Assembly: GCA_002402105.1 (NCBI GenBank)
Contig: NVVD01000004.1
Location: 26,636-64,219, forward strand
DNA from: Candidatus Cloacimonadota bacterium
GTDB taxonomy: Bacteria; Muiribacteriota; UBA6191
Length of the DNA: 37,584 nucleotides
Reading direction: 5' to 3'
Under the pieces are notes generated by a model. That model was given only the letters and a program-made list of their open reading frames with translations. It searched no databases and was not told where the DNA came from. A program made the translations under genes and the position numbers. This document shows positions 17,409-24,878 of the stretch, in pieces (position 1 is the first letter of the stretch; each line of letters begins with the position of its first letter).

Positions 17409-18631
17409 TTTATCTCCAAAACTTTATTCAATAAAATTTGATCTATTTTATTTTTTTCAATTAATAATTGATGTTTGATATTTAGTTCTAATCTTTTATT
17501 TTCTATTAAATTTCTACGAGCTTCTAAAACAGCTAAGTAATCTGACTTACCTGCATTTTGAGCTTTAATTACTCTTTGATATAATTTTTCAGAAGAAGGA
17601 ACAATAATATTTTTAAGAGTATTTAGTTTGCTCTTTGAGAAACTCATTTGATTTTTTAATTTTTTCAACTTTACTCTTAAATTTAATAAATCTAATCTAA
17701 TCTGCTCTTTTTGAATATTGACTCTAGCTTTTTGAGCCCTAATACCACCTTGATTTCTATCATAAACCCCAAGAGCAACCGTATAACTTAATACAAAAGC
17801 TTTTTCATCGTTTCCTGTGAAATTTTGAATAGCACCACCAAAGCTATAATCTTGTTTTGCTTTAGACCTCTCTAAGTTTAATTTAGCTTTTTGAAGTTCT
17901 AATTTTTTATTAAAAATTTTCATTTGAACACTTTTATTCCAATCAAAGTTTTCATCTGAAAAGCTATTCTCCTTTAAATCAAGTAATTTAAAACTCTCAA
18001 TTTTTTCATCAAAACCAGACAACGAAAAAAGCTCCATTTTATTAATTTTAAATTGACTTTGTGCCTCATTTAAATCTATCTGTGAGCTACTCTTCAAAAT
18101 TTTAACTCGTTCTAAACCGATAGGAGAGATTTTTCCATATTTTACTAACTTTTTCATTACCTCTTCAAATTCTAAAGTCATTTTATATAAAGCAAGTTCT
18201 AATTGTAGTCTTGATTTAGAAAATAAAGTTTCTAAGTATTTCTCTTTCATTTCAAAAAATAACTCTTGAATTGATTTATTAGTTTCTAATATTTCAATTG
18301 ATTTTTCTATTTCACTAATAGTTATTCTTTTTTGTCTCTTCTTTCCTCTTTCAAAAAGTTGACTTAAAGATACTTGGACTAAAGCATCATCAAATCCTTT
18401 TCTTGATTTACTCCCTCCAAATTCTTCTATTTCAAAAGAAAATTCAGGATTTATTTTTTTTGATGATTGTTCTATTTCACCATCGCTACTTTCAAGTTTA
18501 TATTGTTTTATTAAAACCAATGGGTGCCAAGTTATTAACTGACTCCAAAGCTGAGTTAAATTTATAGTTTTAGTTTCATTTGCTATAGATTTAAAATTCA
18601 TTATTATCAATGTAAATAATAAAATTTTCAT
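17405..18631 (-). CDS. TolC-family outer-membrane factor (CzcC/CusC type)
   Basis: This 408-residue protein is the first gene of the efflux operon. It has an N-terminal signal (MKILLFTLIIMNFKSIA) and the two repeated helical halves of outer-membrane efflux proteins. The first begins at LTQLWSQLITWHPLV (residues 25-39) with NPEFSFEIEEFGG and the strand LVQVSLSQLFERGKKR. The second half has LSYTVALGVYDRNQGGIRAQKA near 278-300. It would form the outer-membrane and periplasmic exit duct for the adaptor and pump encoded downstream. AGGA lies 11 bases before the ATG. It is shorter than TolC, as CzcC-like proteins are. Confidence 0.9.
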   Translation of the reverse strand: MKILLFTLIIMNFKSIANETKTINLTQLWSQLITWHPLVLIKQYKLESSDGEIEQSSKKINPEFSFEIEEFGGSKSRKGFDDALVQVSLSQLFERGKKRQKRITISEIEKSIEILETNKSIQELFFEMKEKYLETLFSKSRLQLELALYKMTLEFEEVMKKLVKYGKISPIGLERVKILKSSSQIDLNEAQSQFKINKMELFSLSGFDEKIESFKLLDLKENSFSDENFDWNKSVQMKIFNKKLELQKAKLNLERSKAKQDYSFGGAIQNFTGNDEKAFVLSYTVALGVYDRNQGGIRAQKARVNIQKEQIRLDLLNLRVKLKKLKNQMSFSKSKLNTLKNIIVPSSEKLYQRVIKAQNAGKSDYLAVLEARRNLIENKRLELNIKHQLLIEKNKIDQILLNKVLEIK

Positions 18632-18692
18632 TATAATTTCCTTATATAAGTTTTATGTTTTTTATGCCAAGTTTTGATTTTTTTTGTTGATA

Positions 18693-18870
18693 TTGAAATC
18701 TATTTAATGAATATATTTCAAAAAGTTTTCTTCATTTCAAATAATATGAATATTTAACTCAAAAACTTCTCTGTCATGATCGAAAAGACGAATAAGTACC
18801 AGATTCAATAGACGAAACTAAAATTCCATATTAATGGAATTTTTACCTTTCATTATTTCAAATGAAATAA
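18693..18870 (-). promoter_or_regulatory. Efflux-operon upstream region with repeated ATTTCAA boxes and hairpins
   Basis: This gap before the outer-membrane-factor gene holds TTGAAAT at 18693-18699 and ATTTCAA at 18715-18721, forming a 7-15-7 inverted repeat. A further ATTTCAA lies at 18734-18740, and a perfect TTATTTCA-AA-TGAAATAA at 18853-18870. The last element is near the end of the Cys-rich gene. Another ATTTCAA lies upstream of that gene at 19289-19295. The cluster looks like binding sites for a shared regulator. I could not fix the -35/-10 of the operon with confidence. Confidence 0.4.
18820..18843. terminator. Hairpin downstream of the Cys-rich secreted protein gene
   Basis: AAAATTCCAT (18820-18829) and ATGGAATTTT (18834-18843) form a perfect 10-bp stem with a 4-base loop. 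Read on the minus strand it ends in AT-rich sequence without a long T-run, so it is a plausible but not strong terminator separating the Cys-rich gene from the efflux operon. Confidence 0.5.
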
Positions 18871-18877
18871 ATAAAAG

Positions 18878-19258
18878 TTAAACTCTTAAAATAATTGTTT
18901 TTAAATGTGTAACTGTAGGAGCTCGTGCTTTTAATTTAGCTAATTTTAATCGAATTTCTTTTTTTTGAAAGCTCTTAAAATTAAATACTACTAAATTAAT
19001 ACTTTTGACAAAAACTAAGCTTAAAATATCAAAGCGAAAGTCATCAATACCATTAATTAAAGTGTCTTCACAATCATTACAATCTTGAAAGCTAATGTCT
19101 TCATGATTTTCACTAGAGCAGTCATCTACTCCAGCAATTTCGATATGAATTTCTCCTGATTTTTCAAAACACATTACCAAAAAATCTTTTGGTAAAGACC
19201 CCTGAAGAAAAACCGACAAGATAATTATTGTACTTAAAAAATATTTTATAATTTTCAT
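18878..19258 (-). CDS. Small exported cysteine-rich protein next to the efflux operon
   Basis: A 126-residue protein with an N-terminal signal or anchor (MKIIKYFLSTIIILSVFLQG). Potential metal ligands follow in a short acidic region: C30 (VMCFEKSGEIHIE), H38, C47, H52, and C60-xx-C63 (DCNDC). A second hydrophobic stretch near 78-95 and a basic C-terminal tail (KKEIRLKLAKLKAR) complete it. I recall small proteins with a similar CFG/E-x-(G/H)-HxxIE pattern near heavy-metal RND operons in other bacteria, but their function is unsettled and I cannot name the family. The position just upstream of the pump genes, read in the same direction, and the shared ATTTCAA boxes suggest a periplasmic metal-binding or accessory role. 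That is inference. Confidence 0.75.
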   Translation of the reverse strand: MKIIKYFLSTIIILSVFLQGSLPKDFLVMCFEKSGEIHIEIAGVDDCSSENHEDISFQDCNDCEDTLINGIDDFRFDILSLVFVKSINLVVFNFKSFQKKEIRLKLAKLKARAPTVTHLKTIILRV

Positions 19259-19261
19259 CTT

Positions 19262-19300
19262 ATGTTAGAATATAACATCAATCTTTCTATTTCAATAGAA
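19262..19300. promoter_or_regulatory. Two inverted repeats between divergent genes
   Basis: ATGTTA-GAATA-TAACAT (19262-19278) and TTCTATT-TC-AATAGAA (19285-19300) are perfect inverted repeats in the 68-base gap between the Cys-rich protein gene (-) and the hydrolase gene (+). The second contains ATTTCAA and covers a possible minus-strand -35 (TTGAAA, 17 bases before TATTCT). If TATTCT is the -10, the transcript would be nearly leaderless. Confidence 0.45.
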
Positions 19301-19326
19301 CACGCAACATCTTATCCACTTTAATT

Positions 19327-20091
19327 ATGAAATATTTTTTTATACATATCATTTTGACTTCATATAGCTTTTCTAGTCAAAACGCAGAGCTTCTTAAAAC
19401 TCTTCAACAAGCTTTAGTTGTACTCCCATTTTCTAAAAAAGTTAACCTTTACCAAAAAACAATTAAAAAGATCACTCAATCAAAATCCACTTTTTTTGAC
19501 ACAAAAAAGAACTCTATCGTATATTTACATGGTTGTGCTGGCATAGGGCCCCCCGAAAAATTTGATATGAAGTTTTTAGCTAGTTTAGGTTATCTAGTTT
19601 TAGCACCTAACTCTTTTGCTAGAAAAAACAAACAAATATCTTGTGATGCTAAAAATAAAGTAGGAGGACTTCATAGAGGAGTATTAAAGCTAAGATTAGA
19701 CGAAGCAAAACAAGCCATTGATTTTTTAAAGAAACAAAGCTTTATTAAGAATGATATTATTCTTGCTGGGTTTAGTGAAGGTGCTATTACAACAGCAAAA
19801 TACAAGTTTGAAAATATCTCTAAAAAGTTAATTTTAGGATGGGGATGTCATGCTGGTTGGCCTGAATATATTGGTTTAGAAGGAAAGCAAGATTTGAAGA
19901 TATTGTCAATTGTAGCTGACAAAGATCCTTGGTTTCAAACATCTTATTTGTCTGGTTCATGTAATGCCTTTATGTATAATAGACCTAACGCAAGAGCGAT
20001 GGTTTTAATAAATAATAAACATCATATAACAAGTCTAAAACTAGCTCGCTCACAAATCAAAAAATTTCTTTTAATACAAAAAACCAACTAA
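19327..20091 (+). CDS. Secreted alpha/beta hydrolase (dienelactone-hydrolase-like)
   Basis: A 254-residue protein with a probable signal peptide (residues 1-18) and an alpha/beta-hydrolase fold. YLHGCAG (about 68-74) is the oxyanion-hole strand, GFSEGA (near 148-153) carries the nucleophilic Ser, VADKDPW holds the likely catalytic Asp, and NNKHHIT near 229-235 the His. The APNSFAR segment is common in the dienelactone-hydrolase group. Extracytoplasmic cysteines (C72, C99, C174, C212) could form disulfides. No Shine-Dalgarno is visible before the ATG, and the gap to the divergent gene is only 68 bases. The substrate is unknown. Confidence 0.8.
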   Translation: MKYFFIHIILTSYSFSSQNAELLKTLQQALVVLPFSKKVNLYQKTIKKITQSKSTFFDTKKNSIVYLHGCAGIGPPEKFDMKFLASLGYLVLAPNSFARKNKQISCDAKNKVGGLHRGVLKLRLDEAKQAIDFLKKQSFIKNDIILAGFSEGAITTAKYKFENISKKLILGWGCHAGWPEYIGLEGKQDLKILSIVADKDPWFQTSYLSGSCNAFMYNRPNARAMVLINNKHHITSLKLARSQIKKFLLIQKTN

Positions 20092-20094
20092 ATA

Positions 20095-20134
20095 AAAAAG
20101 CCCTTTAAATTTTCTTTCAAAGGACTTTTTTAAT
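20095..20134. terminator. Bidirectional terminator
   Basis: AAAAAG-C-CCTTT pairs with AAAGG-A-CTTTTT with a single mismatch, followed by T's on the plus strand and preceded by A's. It lies between the convergent hydrolase and catalase-like genes. Confidence 0.8.
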
Positions 20135-20144
20135 ATCAAAATTA

Positions 20145-21080
20145 TTATTTTCTAATATTTGGATGATGATGAAAATGTAACTCTTGGTCACAGGTTTCAC
20201 TCATAAATGGTTGACCTATAGTTAAAACACCAATTTTATCTTCTTTTTCTGAAGATTCAAGCTCTTGAACAAATAAGTCAAATTTCATTTGATTTGCTGA
20301 ATAGCTCATGATTTCTTCACGAAAATCTCCTCCACCTTTTTCTTCATGACCAAAGTCTTGTGCTCTTACTTTTAATCGATAAGGAGTTTTTGGATTTTTT
20401 ATTGTTTTATTTTGTATATCTGTTTCAGATAATGGATAAAGTGGTCTGACGTTTCCAGGTGAGTCAAATTTTTCAAACAATTTAATCAATAAGCCAAGAG
20501 CAAATCCTTCTGGTTTTGGAATAATATTACTAAAATAAACATCTGTATCAGGCTTTGAAAAGAAACCTTTTCTATCATCACCAGCTAAACCATTTTGACT
20601 CATTAAAAATAGGTTTACTGTTTCAACTTTTTCTTTTTTATGCTGAGTTGGAAATAATTTTACAGCAATTCCCCATAATCTAGTTTTTCCTTCGACCCAT
20701 TCACTATTATCTTGTCCACCTGAAAATCTAACAATTGCTGGTACATTTGAACCGTTTTCAAAAAGCCCACTTAATCCAGTATATTTATTTATATTCCAAG
20801 TAGCTTCTGCACAAACTCCTCTTGAATGTAATAACTTATTTTCTGCTGGTTTAAAATCAGATTTATCTTCAACAGTACCCTTTAGTCTTGCTCTAAACTT
20901 TTTACCAAATCCAGTTAAACCACCAATTAAGTTTGCAATAGAAAGCCCTTTTCTTGCAACCATTTCTTTGGTTGAATTAAACTTTACTTTTTTCTTAACT
21001 TGTTCATATGACATTGGAGTTGCATTTATTACCCCTGTTAGTACTAATGTACTTATTGCTAAACTTATTTTAAAATTCAT
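20145..21080 (-). CDS. Exported catalase-superfamily (catalase-like) protein
   Basis: A 311-residue protein with a signal peptide (MNFKISLAISTLVLTGVINA). The core matches catalase-like minimal catalases or peroxidases: LLHSRGVCAEATW (82-94) with the distal His at H85, VPAIVRFSGGQ near 113-123, and a GIAVKLFP strand. The segment after it (NLFLMSQNGLAG) holds an Asn that may match the distal Asn. The usual proximal-Tyr helix with its RxxSYxDT motif is not recognisable, so heme binding is uncertain. The C-terminus ends with a His cluster (ELHFHHHPNIRK). Other members are about 330 residues, so the size is normal. AAGGG lies upstream of the ATG. A TetR regulator gene lies next upstream on the same strand. 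Confidence 0.75.
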   Translation of the reverse strand: MNFKISLAISTLVLTGVINATPMSYEQVKKKVKFNSTKEMVARKGLSIANLIGGLTGFGKKFRARLKGTVEDKSDFKPAENKLLHSRGVCAEATWNINKYTGLSGLFENGSNVPAIVRFSGGQDNSEWVEGKTRLWGIAVKLFPTQHKKEKVETVNLFLMSQNGLAGDDRKGFFSKPDTDVYFSNIIPKPEGFALGLLIKLFEKFDSPGNVRPLYPLSETDIQNKTIKNPKTPYRLKVRAQDFGHEEKGGGDFREEIMSYSANQMKFDLFVQELESSEKEDKIGVLTIGQPFMSETCDQELHFHHHPNIRK

Positions 21081-21150
21081 TATATCCCTTTATTTTATGC
21101 TTAAATCTAAATGGTGCTATTATTCTCATATTTGTAACATATATACGAGT

Positions 21151-21245
21151 AATTTGTACACTTGTTTCAATTTTTTAATCAAACTATTATTATTTTCATC
21201 TAATCTCATCTTTTAATATTCATTTTCTAAACAAACGTACAAATT
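21151..21245. repeat. 17-bp imperfect inverted repeat upstream of the catalase-like gene
   Basis: AATTTGTACACTTGTTT (21151-21167) and AAACAAACGTACAAATT (21229-21245) are inverted copies with two mismatches, separated by 61 bases. A related ATTTGTAAC lies at 21130-21138. They sit in the 216-base gap between the TetR gene and the catalase-like gene, where the latter's promoter should be. They could be paired binding sites. Confidence 0.45.
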
Positions 21246-21296
21246 TACTGTATGGAGAACATAGGGGCGTCTGACACTTAATAAAATTAAAACTCA

Positions 21297-21938
21297 TTAA
21301 ATATCTAAAGAAATAGTAGTTAAAATAATCAATAGGTGGCTTTTAATTATTTTTTCAACAATCTGACGATCTGAATCACTAATCGCTCCATTTAAATTTT
21401 TCTTAAATACAAAAGCATAATCTCTTACAAAAATAGTGGATAAACCAACAATCGAATATATTTGTAAAAACAGCTCTCTATCTGACTTTTTCTTTTTTGA
21501 AATATAGTTTAATAAAAAGCAAAAAGATGAATATAGTGGTTGTAAATAGTTTTTATCAATATTATTTACAATATCATCATATTCAACTAAAGTACGATCT
21601 AATAATTTAGAGTAATCTCTAAAGTCTTTATTACACAGAGCTTTTAAAGTATAGTCTACAATGGTAGTACTTATAACCTCTATAGCTTCATTTTTTGATT
21701 TCACATTTTTTGAAGACTCTAATAAACGCTCTCCAACAAATTCAAGTAAAACTCCCATAGATTTTTGTATACAAGAGTGATAGAGTTTTTCTTTACTCTC
21801 AAAATAGTATGTAATCAAAGAAAGATTCATATTTAATCGTGATGCAATCAAACGCATTGTAGCATTACTGTATCCAAGCTCTACAAAAACTGGAATGACA
21901 TCACATATAATCTTATCTTTCTTTGATGATTTTTTCAT
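21297..21938 (-). CDS. TetR-family transcriptional regulator
   Basis: A 213-residue regulator. The N-terminal helix-turn-helix is clear: DVIPVFVELGYSNATMRLIASRLNMNLSLITYYFESKEKLY (split here only by prose: the HTH core spans residues 26-53). The C-terminal ligand domain is unrecognised. It starts three bases after the pterin dehydratase stop, without a visible ribosome site, so it is probably expressed from the aspS operon by coupling. It lies upstream of the catalase-like gene and might regulate it. Confidence 0.88.
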   Translation of the reverse strand: MKKSSKKDKIICDVIPVFVELGYSNATMRLIASRLNMNLSLITYYFESKEKLYHSCIQKSMGVLLEFVGERLLESSKNVKSKNEAIEVISTTIVDYTLKALCNKDFRDYSKLLDRTLVEYDDIVNNIDKNYLQPLYSSFCFLLNYISKKKKSDRELFLQIYSIVGLSTIFVRDYAFVFKKNLNGAISDSDRQIVEKIIKSHLLIILTTISLDI

Positions 21939-21941
21939 ATT

Positions 21942-22265
21942 TTATATGCTATAGGCATCCAAGTTTGCTCTATTTTTTACAGCAACCTCTATTTTTTTCA
22001 TTAAGTTTATATCTTTTGTACTTACTCCGCCTAAATCATGAGTATTTAATTTTATCTCTAATTTATTATATACATTTACCCAATCTGGGTGGTGATTAAA
22101 TTTTTCGGCATACATTGCTATTTGCGACATTACTGACCAACAAGTTATAAAATCAACAAATTCAAACTTTTTGCGTATACAGTTTTCATCTTCAACAAAC
22201 TCCCAACCAGTATACTCTGAAATTTGTTTGATAATTTGCTTTTTATTTAATAATTCATCACTCAT
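21942..22265 (-). CDS. phhB: Pterin-4a-carbinolamine dehydratase
   Basis: The 107-residue protein carries the family signature EKFNHHPDW (residues 54-62) with active-site His58, His59 and Trp62. It continues NKLEIKLNTHDLGGVSTKDI (68-87), which includes the third His at 76. The enzyme dehydrates 4a-hydroxytetrahydropterin made by aromatic amino-acid hydroxylases. No such hydroxylase is in the window, so its partner is elsewhere or it acts in another role. The ribosome site CGGAG lies in the last codons of aspS, and only two bases separate the genes, implying translational coupling. Confidence 0.93.
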   Translation of the reverse strand: MSDELLNKKQIIKQISEYTGWEFVEDENCIRKKFEFVDFITCWSVMSQIAMYAEKFNHHPDWVNVYNKLEIKLNTHDLGGVSTKDINLMKKIEVAVKNRANLDAYSI

Positions 22266-22267
22266 TT

Positions 22268-24019
22268 TTACTCCGATTTTAAAACTTGTAATTGTAAGTC
22301 ATCTAAAGTTTCTTGGTCTAATTTACTTGGAGAGTTATCTAAAGCATATCTTGTTGATGATGCGTTAGGAAAAGTAATTGCATCTCTCATATTATCTAAA
22401 CCAAGTAAAGTCATAACTAAACGTGCAACCCCAAGAGCAATTCCACCATGTGGAGGTGCTCCAAACTTTAAGGCCTCTAAAAAGAAACCAAAACGTTCTT
22501 CTTGATCTTCACGGCTCATACCAACAATATCAAAAACTTTTTGTTGCATTTCTTGGGTATGTATTCTAATAGACCCAGAACCAAGCTCAACACCATTCAT
22601 TACTAAATCATACAAACAACCATACATTTTTTCAAGTTCACCAGTTTCAAAATATTTAATATGCTCTTCTTTTGGCATAGTAAACAAGTGATGCATTGCT
22701 TGATAACATTTTAAATCTTCATCATATTCAAACATAGGAAAATCTGTTACCCATAAAAACTTATATACATTTTTAGGGATAATTTCTATTTTTTTAGCAA
22801 TATGATTTCTTAAATTACCAATTGAGTCGTTCGTTATTTTATGAGTATCTGCAATAAAAACTATTAAATCTCCATCTACTGCTCCAGATAACTTTAATAG
22901 ATTTTCTTTTTGGTCTTGAGGAATATTTTTAGTGATTCCACCATTAAAGTCATCTCCTACAACCTTCGCCCAAAAAACACCTTTTGAACGATATGCCTTT
23001 ACATAATCTGAAAACTTATCTATTTCTTTTCTTGATAGTGATTTTGCTCCACCTTTTACAGTAAAACCTGCGATACGACCTTTAGCATCGACCACTTCCT
23101 TAAAATAACTATAAGGGCTTGAAATCATAATCTCATCAAGATCAAAAAGCTCCATACCAAATCTTAAATCTGGTTTATCAACACCAAACCTTTTCATACA
23201 TTCATCATAAGTTAATCTCATAAAGGGAGAATCTATTTTTTTATCAAAACAATCTACAAATACTTGATTCAAAAATCCCTCAACTGTAGCAAAAATATCC
23301 TCTTCTTCTACAAAACTCATTTCTAAATCAATTTGAGTATGAACCATTTGCCGATCACCACGAGCATCTTCATCTCTAAAACATCTAGCAAATTGAAAAT
23401 ATCTATCTAAACCACAAACCTGTATTAATTGTTTATATAATTGTGGTGATTGAGGTAAAGCGTAAAATTCACCTGGAAAATTACGAGAAGGAACTAAAAA
23501 GTCTCTTGCTCCCTCTGGCATTGCTTTCATAAGCATTGGAGTCTCAACCTCTAAAAACTCCTGTGAGTTTAAGTATGATCTAACTGAGTTTAAAAGTTTT
23601 ATACGAAACATTACAACATTTTTCATACAATCTCGTCGTAAATCTAAATATCTATACTTTAGTCTTAATTCTTCGTTGATTTCTTCACGGTCATCTACGA
23701 TAAAAGGAGGAACATCACTCTTATTTAAAACCTCTAAAGCTGAAACTTGAAGCTCATAAGCCCCATTTTTATCATCTTTTCTATCTTTTTCTGGTCTTTG
23801 ATTTAAAACACCCTCAATTTTTAGGCAATACTCTCTACCTATTGTTTGTTTTTCCATGATTTCTTGAGGAATATTTAATTGTAGTTTTGCATATCTATCT
23901 CTTAAAACAATAAAGTTTACTCCACCTTTAGCTCTGACTCTATCAGCCCAGCCACACAAAGTAATTTTTTTTGTTAATTGATCATCTGTTAATTGACCTA
24001 AATGGTGTGATCTCAACAT
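22268..24019 (-). CDS. aspS: Aspartyl-tRNA synthetase, bacterial type
   Basis: The 583-residue class II synthetase attaches aspartate to tRNA-Asp. It has the N-terminal OB-fold anticodon-binding domain (LCGWADRVRAKGG at 21-33), the catalytic core with PMLMKAMPEGARDFLVPS (161-178), ALPQSPQLYKQ (188-198), and motif 2 FRDEDARGDRQ (214-224). The GAD insertion, typical of bacterial enzymes, spans about 280-420. Motif 3 GGIALGVARL is at about 525-534. AGGA precedes the ATG. It is the first gene of an operon with the pterin dehydratase and TetR genes. Whether it also charges tRNA-Asn cannot be told here. Confidence 0.97.
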   Translation of the reverse strand: MLRSHHLGQLTDDQLTKKITLCGWADRVRAKGGVNFIVLRDRYAKLQLNIPQEIMEKQTIGREYCLKIEGVLNQRPEKDRKDDKNGAYELQVSALEVLNKSDVPPFIVDDREEINEELRLKYRYLDLRRDCMKNVVMFRIKLLNSVRSYLNSQEFLEVETPMLMKAMPEGARDFLVPSRNFPGEFYALPQSPQLYKQLIQVCGLDRYFQFARCFRDEDARGDRQMVHTQIDLEMSFVEEEDIFATVEGFLNQVFVDCFDKKIDSPFMRLTYDECMKRFGVDKPDLRFGMELFDLDEIMISSPYSYFKEVVDAKGRIAGFTVKGGAKSLSRKEIDKFSDYVKAYRSKGVFWAKVVGDDFNGGITKNIPQDQKENLLKLSGAVDGDLIVFIADTHKITNDSIGNLRNHIAKKIEIIPKNVYKFLWVTDFPMFEYDEDLKCYQAMHHLFTMPKEEHIKYFETGELEKMYGCLYDLVMNGVELGSGSIRIHTQEMQQKVFDIVGMSREDQEERFGFFLEALKFGAPPHGGIALGVARLVMTLLGLDNMRDAITFPNASSTRYALDNSPSKLDQETLDDLQLQVLKSE

Positions 24020-24208
24020 ATTTTATCCTAAACCTGTTTAAATATTGAATGTGAAAAATTATTTCTCAAATACTACAAAAATACCTTAGTAAATGCAATT
24101 ATATCTAAACATATTTACCTTCATTTATTTAAAATTTTTAACATTAAAAGCTTTAACTCCAAGTAAAATAGAGTATAATATTATCTAATTAACTTAAAAA
24201 GAAACAAA

Positions 24209-24871
24209 ATGACTAAATTAAAAAATAAAACAAAGTTATTAGTTAAAACTAGTAAAAATTTCCCGTTAGCTTGTTATTTACTTGGTCCAGGTAGTATTTG
24301 TTGGATGATTGTACTTGCAATGATTCCTATTTTAATTAATCTAAACATTGAAAGTGCATACATCAATTACACCCAACTAAACTCTAATTATACAATGGGT
24401 GAAGGCACTGTTGATAACAACTCTTATGTAAGACTAGAATTTTATGAAGAACTCAGAGAAATACATTATCACTACACAAAAAATCATAAAAACTTTACAG
24501 GTTTTTCTTATTTAATTAATTCTAATCTAACTGTAGGTGATAAAGTTACACTCAGAATAAACAAAACAAACCCTAAAATTTCTAAAATAAGAAATAGTTC
24601 TTACTCTCCTGATGGTTGGTATATTTTCATACCCATTATAGTTTTACTTATTTTCATCAATAATGGAGTACAAAACTCTAAAAAATCTCTTGATATAAAG
24701 CCCAAAAGCCTAGGGTACCTTGAAGATAGTAAAGTACATATATTCTCTCATTTTTTAATTCGTAGATTTAGCATAGTCATATCATCTATTATTTTTTGCC
24801 TTCTCTTTGATGTAGGAGATATAATTGCTGTCTTTTCATTTATATACTCTTTCATAAGTGAAAACTCATAA
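24209..24871 (+). CDS. DUF3592-like membrane protein
   Basis: A 220-residue membrane protein. An N-terminal transmembrane helix (residues 29-46) leads into an exported beta-rich segment: GEGTVDNNSYVRLEF, YHYTKNHKNFTGFSYLI, VGDKVTLRINKTNPKISKIR. This order (GxxV, Y-x-Y-x-V-x-G, G-x-x-V-x-V, NP) is what DUF3592 proteins show. Two or three hydrophobic segments follow near 148-160 and 190-215. The function of the family is not established. The start has no clear ribosome site. The gene ends seven bases before the convergent crotonase gene. Confidence 0.55.
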   Translation: MTKLKNKTKLLVKTSKNFPLACYLLGPGSICWMIVLAMIPILINLNIESAYINYTQLNSNYTMGEGTVDNNSYVRLEFYEELREIHYHYTKNHKNFTGFSYLINSNLTVGDKVTLRINKTNPKISKIRNSSYSPDGWYIFIPIIVLLIFINNGVQNSKKSLDIKPKSLGYLEDSKVHIFSHFLIRRFSIVISSIIFCLLFDVGDIIAVFSFIYSFISENS

Positions 24872-24878
24872 ATATATT

